A DNA stretch of 10,595 nucleotides, from NCBI GenBank assembly GCA_947628335.1, contig CANQZT010000041.1, positions 1-10,595 of the forward strand, in the 5' to 3' direction. Shown here one piece after another: positions 6,968-10,595 of the stretch. A model generated the notes under the pieces. It saw only the letters and a list, made by a program, of their open reading frames with translations. It had not been told where the DNA came from and did no database searches. The position numbers and the translations under genes are program-made. How positions within the stretch are numbered: the first letter of the stretch is position 1; every line of letters starts with the position of its first letter. The stretch comes from an uncultured Clostridia bacterium (lineage in GTDB: Bacteria; Bacillota_A; Clostridia; TANB77; CAG-508).

Positions 6968-7003
6968 CAAAAAAATTAGATGGTAAAGTTTCCCTTACCA
7001 TCT
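6968..7003 (-). terminator. Attenuating terminator between toxI and toxN
   Basis: On the minus strand a 9-base perfect stem (AGATGGTAA/TTACCATCT, 6978-6986 with 6995-7003) and an 8-base loop are followed by a T-run. It lies 14 bases before the toxN start. In type III systems a leaky terminator here sets the ratio of antitoxin RNA to toxin mRNA. Confidence 0.9.
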
Positions 7004-7012
7004 CTTTTACAT

Positions 7013-7123
7013 CCATTTTTTACTGGAATGGTAAAACCACTTTATATGCCTATTTTTTACTGGAATAGTAAAACCACTTTATATGCCCATTTTTTACTGG
7101 AATGGTAAAACCACTTTTATCAT
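7013..7123 (-). repeat. Three tandem 37-nt ToxI repeats
   Basis: The copies are 7013-7049, 7050-7086 and 7087-7123, with no spacers. The cores are nearly identical; the copy at 7087-7123 drifts in its last eight bases. Within the core, the middle copy differs at two positions only, 7051 (C to T on the plus strand) and 7067 (G to A). These two bases face each other in the predicted stem, so pairing is kept. Confidence 0.95.
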
Positions 7124-7157
7124 AACTGTAACTAAGTTGTTCTGTATTATTATATTC

Positions 7158-7187
7158 ATTATAATATATTTTTATTCTATTTGTCAA
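7158..7187 (-). promoter_or_regulatory. Promoter of toxI-toxN
   Basis: A perfect -35 TTGACA (7182-7187) and a perfect -10 TATAAT (7158-7163) are separated by 18 bases on the minus strand. This housekeeping-type promoter is the strongest-looking one in the window, as expected for an antitoxin RNA that must be abundant. The first repeat follows about 30 bases downstream of the expected start. Confidence 0.88.
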
Positions 7188-7226
7188 TCATTTTTTACTT
7201 ATATTACATTCTTCCTGCTCTATATT

Positions 7227-7874
7227 TCACATTAATAACAACATTGCAAAACATGCCAATGGCACTGTTATATTATCTGTCCCCCTTATAGAAACTGCCT
7301 CTAAAACAGTTAATACTAAACCAATTATAATAGATTTTAATAGCCATAATGGACTAGATATATATGAAAAATATATTGCAAGAATAAAACATGAAACTAT
7401 AAACATCGCTATAGAACCTGCTATTGATTTTTCTGTATCATATATTTTATATTTTGGACTTTTTATCAACTTTCCAATTACTGCTGCAAGTCCGTCTCCA
7501 TACGCCATTATGAATATAGATACAAGACCTAATACAGAATTATTAATTATTCCAAATGTTACTATTGACAAAATAAGCAAAGTTATAGCATAATACACAG
7601 TACCTAGACCATCTTTTTTATCATCTTTTCTCTCCATCACTTTAATAATTTCTTTTTTATATGATATATAATTTATAATTACAAATGTTGCTGGTACAAA
7701 TGCTGCAAACCATACGTTATCAAAAAAGTACATTGCAATTAACCACCAGTTACCAAGCATTATATGTATAAATTTTCTACTAGCTTCTTCTCCCTTTTTT
7801 TCAAATAATTTTGCTATAAGTATTACCAAAAATATAGTTAAATATGATGCCACTATTCCAATCCAATTCTTCAT
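7227..7874 (-). CDS. Dolichol/phytol kinase-like (SEC59/VTE5-type) membrane lipid kinase
   Basis: The 215-residue polytopic protein has about six membrane segments. It carries the landmarks of the CTP-dependent polyprenol/phytol kinase family: SRKFIHI near the start (32-38), DGLGTVYYAITLL (88-100), AYGDGLAAVIGK (124-135) with the conserved GDG, a lysine-containing YDTEKSIAGS loop (145-154), and E192 with S195 before RGTDNITVP (197-205). Family members phosphorylate a lipid alcohol at the membrane. Databases often name bacterial members phosphatidate cytidylyltransferase, and the true substrate (polyprenol, diacylglycerol or another) cannot be read from the sequence. AAGGAA precedes the ATG, and the gap to csaA is 28 bases, so the two are probably co-transcribed. 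The stop is TGA. Confidence 0.82.
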   Translation of the reverse strand: MKNWIGIVASYLTIFLVILIAKLFEKKGEEASRKFIHIMLGNWWLIAMYFFDNVWFAAFVPATFVIINYISYKKEIIKVMERKDDKKDGLGTVYYAITLLILSIVTFGIINNSVLGLVSIFIMAYGDGLAAVIGKLIKSPKYKIYDTEKSIAGSIAMFIVSCFILAIYFSYISSPLWLLKSIIIGLVLTVLEAVSIRGTDNITVPLACFAMLLLM

Positions 7875-7902
7875 TTTATTTTTCCTTTTCTATTTTATTT
7901 GT

Positions 7903-8232
7903 TTAACCTAATTTGTCCCCATTTTCAACTTCTTTATCTGGAGTTATTAAAACAACTCCATCTTTACTATATGTCCCTAAAACTAATACCTCTGAAATAA
8001 AGTTTGCAATTTGCTTTGGTGGAAAATTTACAACTGCTAATACTTTTTTTCCAAATAATTCTTCTTTTGTATATTTTTTTGTAATTTGAGCAGAAGACTT
8101 TTTTATTCCAATTTCTTTTCCAAAATCTATTTCTAACTGATAAGCTGGTTTTTTTGCCTTTTCAAAATTTGAAACATCTATTATAGTACCCACTCTAATA
8201 TCTAATTTTATAAAGTCGTCAAAACTTGCCAT
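7903..8232 (-). CDS. csaA: CsaA, tRNA-binding-domain chaperone
   Basis: This 109-residue protein is a single EMAP/Trbp111-type OB-fold domain. Landmarks: FIKLDIRVGTIIDV (7-20), AYQLEIDFGKEIGIKKSSAQ (30-49), a YTKEELFGKKVLAVVNFPPK block (54-73) and ISEVLVLG (79-86). Length and motifs match B. subtilis CsaA (about 110), a dimer described as a secretion-related chaperone that can also bind tRNA-like RNA. The start has GGAG and GGGGAAAT upstream. It is the middle gene of a three-gene cluster, 25 bases after the preceding membrane protein. The frame is intact. Confidence 0.93.
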   Translation of the reverse strand: MASFDDFIKLDIRVGTIIDVSNFEKAKKPAYQLEIDFGKEIGIKKSSAQITKKYTKEELFGKKVLAVVNFPPKQIANFISEVLVLGTYSKDGVVLITPDKEVENGDKLG

Positions 8233-8257
8233 ATTTCCCCAACTCCAATTATATAAT

Positions 8258-8884
8258 TTATGCTTCTTTTTTCTTATTATTTGAATATTTCATAATTCCT
8301 ATAATTCCGAATGATAATACTGCTCCACATATTGCTGTAATTAATTGATTACTTCCCATTGCAATTTGTAGTGCTTGAAATACTTTGCTACCATTAGGAA
8401 TTATATTTCCCCAAACTAAAATATTAAATCCTAAAAATATTATTGCTACCTTTACTATAATTGCTATTATAGAAGAAATAATATAATTTACCTTTTTTTG
8501 CATAAATAATAATTTATATAAATATACAAGTGCAAAATTTCCTAACCAAATAGCTGGTATCATATATACTGTATAAATTGATGCTGTTGCAAATATATAT
8601 CCATTGCATATAGCAGAAATGCTTGGAACTGTAATAACTGCTACAATGTATTTCCAACCTTTTACATTTACTGCAGATAATATAAGTAAAACATTTACCA
8701 GTGTTCCTACTACATACTGAGAATTAGTTGCTATAAAACTTGTAGCTCCAAACAAAGTACCTAGAATTTTAGGTATAATCATTGGTATTAAAAATACACC
8801 TAAACAAATCATTATAATTTGTATAATCTCCATCTTCTTTGACATCTCATAAAGCCCTAAATTTAGACAATTTTCATCATTCAT
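8258..8884 (-). CDS. Polytopic membrane protein of unknown function, with transporter-like topology
   Basis: The 208-residue protein has a soluble start of about 17 residues and then some six hydrophobic segments (about 20-40, 55-75, 80-98, 105-130, 133-155 and 180-200). Conspicuous stretches are VNVKGWKYIVAVITVPSISA (73-92) and YTVYMIPAIWLGNFALVYLY (104-123). The KGW and IWLGN stretches seem familiar from clostridial proteins sometimes annotated as iron hydrogenase or ECF-like membrane proteins. It has no cysteine motif that would support a hydrogenase. I would call it an uncharacterised, possibly ECF S-component-like protein. AAGGAGG precedes the ATG, and it is the first gene of the unit with csaA and the lipid kinase. 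Confidence 0.75.
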   Translation of the reverse strand: MNDENCLNLGLYEMSKKMEIIQIIMICLGVFLIPMIIPKILGTLFGATSFIATNSQYVVGTLVNVLLILSAVNVKGWKYIVAVITVPSISAICNGYIFATASIYTVYMIPAIWLGNFALVYLYKLLFMQKKVNYIISSIIAIIVKVAIIFLGFNILVWGNIIPNGSKVFQALQIAMGSNQLITAICGAVLSFGIIGIMKYSNNKKKEA

Positions 8885-8922
8885 TTTTTATTACCTCCTT
8901 GTATAACTTTCTCACAATAAAT

Positions 8923-8950
8923 ATTATAACATATAAAAAAAAGGATTAAA
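8923..8950 (-). promoter_or_regulatory. Probable promoter of the membrane protein-csaA-kinase unit
   Basis: A perfect -10 TATAAT lies at 8923-8928 on the minus strand, 38 bases before the ATG. The -35 position has only a weak TTTAAT-like hexamer, inside the terminator of the gene at 8997. The -10 is convincing, the -35 is not. Confidence 0.5.
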
Positions 8951-8989
8951 ATAGCTTACAATCATAAAAATTTAAACTATTATTAATCC
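8935..8989 (-). terminator. Intrinsic terminator of the DUF2798-like gene
   Basis: On the minus strand GGATTAATAATAG (8977-8989) pairs, with one unpaired base, with CTATTTTAATCC (8943-8954). An 8-base U-run follows. The hairpin begins eight bases after the stop codon. Confidence 0.8.
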
Positions 8990-8996
8990 ATATGTA

Positions 8997-9554
8997 TTAT
9001 TTGCTTAATACTGCTTCTTTTTCTTCTTTTTTGTTTCCATTATTTTGTTGTGATAATTGTTTTTTGAAAATTGCTCTAAAAATTGTTCTTGTTAATGGCT
9101 GTATGAAAAATAATTGTGAAAGTAATGCAAATGGAAAATTCAATACAACTTTTTGCAACCAATAAGGAATAAAATTAATAAAAAAGTTGCTTAATGAACC
9201 ACCATATATTCCAACAGCAATTATTCCATTATACATAATCGTTGCAATAAAGCTCATTAGTGGACACATTATACATACTGTTGCACATATTATTGCTGTT
9301 TCTACAATCATTGGATCATTCTTCTTTGGATTAATTGCATTTAGTGCAAATTTTACAGATAATGGACTACCTATAAAAATTTCACACAAATATGCGAGTA
9401 CAAATTCAATAGGAATATAAATCCATGACTCTTTTATTACATCAACATTAAAACCTCCTGCTTCATATGATGAACAATAAAAAACAAAACATGGAACTGT
9501 TATAATAACAGTTATTAGTGCAAACATCATTTTTTGAAATTTAGTTTGTGGCAT
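8997..9554 (-). CDS. Four-helix membrane protein resembling DUF2798
   Basis: The start is ATG at 9554 (MPQTKFQKMMFALITVIITV), because AAAGGAGAG lies six bases before it; an upstream in-frame ATG at 9572 overlaps that ribosome site. The 185-residue product has hydrophobic segments at about 8-27, 46-64, 83-112 and 136-155. The opening PQTKFQK plus helix looks repeated in weaker form at NPKKNDPMIVETAIICATVC (75-94), so the protein may be two related two-helix units, as in DUF2798 proteins. The C-terminal tail is Gln, Asn, Lys and Glu rich and probably cytoplasmic. No function is known for the family. Its leader contains an unusual three-way RNA fold. Confidence 0.75.
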   Translation of the reverse strand: MPQTKFQKMMFALITVIITVPCFVFYCSSYEAGGFNVDVIKESWIYIPIEFVLAYLCEIFIGSPLSVKFALNAINPKKNDPMIVETAIICATVCIMCPLMSFIATIMYNGIIAVGIYGGSLSNFFINFIPYWLQKVVLNFPFALLSQLFFIQPLTRTIFRAIFKKQLSQQNNGNKKEEKEAVLSK

Positions 9555-9588
9555 TTTTTTCTCTCCTTTCATAATTTTATAAGAACCC

Positions 9589-9623
9589 TATCCACCATCA
9601 CATTCAAGGATTATGGTTGGATA
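9589..9623. other. Inverted repeat between the three-way fold and the DUF2798-like gene
   Basis: TATCCACCAT (9589-9598) pairs with ATGGTTGGATA (9613-9623) with one bulged base around a 14-base loop. On the plus strand a run of seven Ts follows 11 bases later, so it might end rightward transcripts. On the minus strand it would lie in the 5' leader, 34 bases before the gene start. Confidence 0.45.
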
Positions 9624-9658
9624 CTCAGGAACCTTTTTTTCTTACAATAGAAAACAAA

Positions 9659-9739
9659 AAACGACACATGCAAAATCTAATTACATTATAGTATGTACCG
9701 TAATCAGATTTACGAGCTTTCGCTCTACATGTGTCGTTT
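9659..9739 (-). ncRNA. Putative structured RNA: three-way junction followed by a U-tract
   Basis: Three nested stems are seen. P1 is perfect over 12 bases (9659-9670 with 9728-9739). P2 is GAGC/GCTC (9714-9717 with 9722-9725). P3 is 12 bases with one mismatch (9673-9684 with 9700-9711). On the minus strand P2 is capped by GAAA, a stable GNRA tetraloop, and P1 is followed by TTTTTTGTTTT, so transcription from right to left makes the best RNA. The next gene on that strand begins 105 bases later. It could be a leader that controls the DUF2798-like gene, or a free small RNA. I do not recognise a known riboswitch class. Confidence 0.55.
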
Positions 9740-9761
9740 ACTATTTGTTTATAAGTTATCT

Positions 9762-9790
9762 TACCATCTTTTTACTAAAAAATCAATTAT
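9762..9790 (-). promoter_or_regulatory. Candidate promoter for the three-way RNA and the DUF2798-like gene
   Basis: Reading the minus strand, a TTGATT hexamer and a TAAGAT hexamer are spaced 17 bases apart, about 25 bases before P1 of the structured RNA. Both are imperfect, so this is only a candidate. Confidence 0.35.
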
Positions 9791-9826
9791 TTTTTACAAA
9801 ATTTGGTGAATAATTTGTTATGTTTA

Positions 9827-9855
9827 TTGCAAAGATTAACATAATATTGTATAAT
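9827..9855 (+). promoter_or_regulatory. Promoter of the receiver-less Spo0A-like gene
   Basis: TTGCAA (9827-9832) and a perfect TATAAT (9850-9855) are spaced 17 bases apart on the plus strand, about 80 bases before the start codon. It is divergent from the DUF2798-like unit. Confidence 0.65.
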
Positions 9856-9894
9856 ATATTTGTATAACTGTTGATACTTCTCAAAAGGAAGTCA

Positions 9895-9917
9895 TTTTTC
9901 CAATACTATTGGAAAAA
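9895..9917 (+). promoter_or_regulatory. Perfect 11-base dyad next to the ribosome binding site
   Basis: TTTTTCCAATA and TATTGGAAAAA flank a single central base, and the AAAGGAGG ribosome site follows at once (9921-9928). A 1-base loop cannot form as drawn in RNA, so the symmetry fits a protein-binding operator, or a hairpin with a somewhat larger loop that affects ribosome access. It is not a 0A box. Confidence 0.5.
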
Positions 9918-9933
9918 AATAAAGGAGGACAAT

Positions 9934-10410
9934 ATGGTAATAACATTAGAAGATTTTAATCAATTGATGCAAAAATTGGAAAGCATCGAGGAAAAAATTA
10001 ATGAATTGGAAAAACGGTATACAGCTGAACAGCAAGCCTCAGAAGCCAAAAAAAAAGAAGTAGATTTATCTGATTTTATAACAGATAAATTAAAAGAACT
10101 TGGAATCCCTATGAATATAAAAGGATTCCACTATACCAAGCAAGCTTTAATATTGACTTATGACGCTCCTATTTTCTTAGGAGCTGTCTCAAAAGATGTC
10201 TATCCTGCTATCGCAAAACATTTTCAAACAACTCCATCGCGAGTTGAACGTGCTATTCGGCATTCCATTGATGTAGTATATGCAAATGGCAATTTTGAAC
10301 TCTTAAATGAACTTTTTGGATATACAGTATCTAAATCCAAAGGTCGGCCTTCTAATAGTGAATTTCTTGCTACTATATGCGATTACATTAGGAGAAGCTA
10401 CCGAGCATAA
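9934..10410 (+). CDS. Spo0A-type DNA-binding domain with an N-terminal coiled coil and no receiver domain
   Basis: The start is ATG at 9934 (MVITLEDFNQLMQKLESIEE), with AAAGGAGG six bases upstream; the frame is open further upstream without a ribosome site. The 158-residue product has a predicted coiled coil at about 6-45 and then a near complete Spo0A C-terminal domain (48-156). Landmarks are ITDKLKELGIPMNIKGFHY (49-67), FLGAVSKDVYPAIAKHF, the recognition region TTPSRVERAIRHSIDVVY (99-116), ELFGYTVSKSKGRPSNSEF and a final helix. Full Spo0A is about 260-270 residues with a phospho-acceptor receiver; that part is absent, so phosphorylation control is not expected. The coiled coil could provide dimerisation instead. 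Arg is coded by CGG at residues 28, 109 and 138, and by CGA and CGT, unlike the AGA-rich neighbours. This suggests transfer or different selection. Regulation of sporulation genes is inferred only. Confidence 0.9.
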   Translation: MVITLEDFNQLMQKLESIEEKINELEKRYTAEQQASEAKKKEVDLSDFITDKLKELGIPMNIKGFHYTKQALILTYDAPIFLGAVSKDVYPAIAKHFQTTPSRVERAIRHSIDVVYANGNFELLNELFGYTVSKSKGRPSNSEFLATICDYIRRSYRA

Positions 10411-10420
10411 TTTTTTCCAA

Positions 10421-10460
10421 AAGGACTTCACCTAACATTGATGGGTGAGGTTCTTTTTTT
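10421..10460 (+). terminator. Intrinsic terminator of the Spo0A-like gene
   Basis: AAGGACTTCACC (10421-10432) pairs over 12 positions with GGTGAGGTTCTT (10444-10455), with two G-U pairs, around an 11-base loop. A run of seven Ts follows. It begins 10 bases after the stop codon. Confidence 0.9.
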
Positions 10461-10512
10461 CTCCAACATCTTCCCTTTACATATAACTATGTATTCTTTA
10501 GTAACACAAACT

Positions 10513-10549
10513 TCCCTCTACTCATATAATATACAAAAATGAGAAGGGA
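10513..10549 (+). promoter_or_regulatory. Candidate promoter and dyad before the rightmost gene
   Basis: A perfect TATAAT lies at 10525-10530; no good -35 is seen 17 bases upstream. TCCCT/AGGGA (10513-10517 with 10545-10549) and CTCAT/ATGAG (10521-10525 with 10539-10543) form a broken dyad around it that includes the ribosome site. It could be an operator or a leader hairpin. Confidence 0.4.
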
Positions 10550-10559
10550 GTTATTTTTT

Positions 10560-10595
10560 ATGGATTACGAAGTTATGATGAATGGTAACGTCCGA
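10560..10595 (+). CDS. Start of an unidentified gene, cut by the window edge
   Basis: ATG at 10560 is preceded by AGAAGGGAG nine bases upstream and opens MDYEVMMNGNVR before the sequence ends. An in-frame ATG at 10539 overlaps the ribosome site and is less likely. Twelve residues are too few to name a family. Confidence 0.6.
   Translation, partial: MDYEVMMNGNVR

Larger units (their letters stand above)
6968..7151 (-). ncRNA. toxI: ToxI antitoxin RNA precursor
   Basis: The transcript is predicted to start near 7151, pass through three 37-nt repeats and end at the hairpin at 6968-7003. In this family the toxin itself cuts the precursor into single-repeat RNAs, each folding as an H-type pseudoknot that blocks the toxin. 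Each repeat can form two interleaved stems. In the first plus-strand copy these are CCATT/AATGG (7013-7017 with 7027-7031) and TTTTAC/GTAAAA (7018-7023 with 7031-7036, sharing one base). Copy number (about three) and period match known ToxI, TenpI and AbiQ antitoxins. Confidence 0.9.

Noticed and set aside
7013..7123. CRISPR array
   Set aside because: The 37-nt units are contiguous without spacers and sit between a promoter and a terminator upstream of toxN; they are ToxI antitoxin repeats.
7181..7190. A 0A-box-like TTTGTCAAT overlapping the toxI promoter
   Set aside because: The match comes from the consensus -35 TTGACA read on the other strand and is incomplete.
8258..8884. Iron hydrogenase annotation for the membrane protein
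   Set aside because: The protein is almost entirely hydrophobic and has no cysteine cluster motif.
9659..9739. Integron attC site or tRNA-like gene
   Set aside because: No integrase, attC core sites or tRNA consensus loops are present, and the GNRA loop and U-tract fit an RNA leader or terminator better.
9613..9813. A 66-residue plus-strand frame
   Set aside because: It covers the inverted-repeat RNA region, has no ribosome site, and its translation resembles nothing.

Overview
The window is about 10.6 kb of very AT-rich DNA. A complete spoIIIA sporulation operon, AGGAGG-type ribosome binding sites, AGA-dominated arginine codons and a Spo0A-type DNA-binding protein point to an endospore-forming, low-GC Bacillota of the Clostridia type. 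I cannot name the species. Fourteen of the sixteen genes lie on the minus strand; only the two rightmost are on the plus strand.

Positions 1-5236 (minus) hold the eight-gene spoIIIA operon in the standard order AA-AB-AC-AD-AE-AF-AG-AH. Its products form the mother-cell part of the SpoIIIA-SpoIIQ channel: AA is the ATPase, AB to AF are membrane components, AG is the ring former, and AH binds forespore SpoIIQ. AC, AD, AF, AG and AH are intact. AA, AB and AE are not continuous frames. Together they need five +1 shifts (one, three and one). At every shift the in-frame triplet is CGG, it follows a Leu or Val codon (TTA, GTA, CTT, TTA, GTA), and dropping its C makes the next codon GGN, the glycine the family expects. 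One of these is the P-loop glycine of the SpoIIIAA ATPase. By eye, CGG occurs in frame nowhere else in about 2,800 codons of the minus-strand genes. Ordinary decay does not predict this pattern. It suggests recoding (CGG skipped +1, or CGGN read as Gly) or a strongly systematic sequence artefact.

Positions 5237-5508 are a leader packed with inverted repeats, including the probable yebC terminator. Next come yebC (5509-6234) and, from 6421 to about 7190, a complete type III toxin-antitoxin locus: promoter, three 37-nt ToxI repeats, terminator, toxN. The repeats show a compensatory base change that supports an RNA pseudoknot.

Positions 7227-8884 are a three-gene minus-strand unit: a polytopic membrane protein, csaA, and a dolichol/phytol-kinase-like membrane protein. 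Positions 8997-9554 encode a four-helix membrane protein resembling DUF2798. Upstream of it, 9659-9739 can fold into an unrecognised three-way-junction RNA ending in a U-tract.

On the plus strand, 9934-10410 encodes a short protein made of a coiled coil plus a Spo0A-type DNA-binding domain, with no receiver domain. It has its own promoter, a perfect dyad next to its ribosome binding site, and a terminator. Unlike every other gene here it uses CGG three times, apparently as ordinary arginine. A further gene begins at about 10560 and runs off the window.
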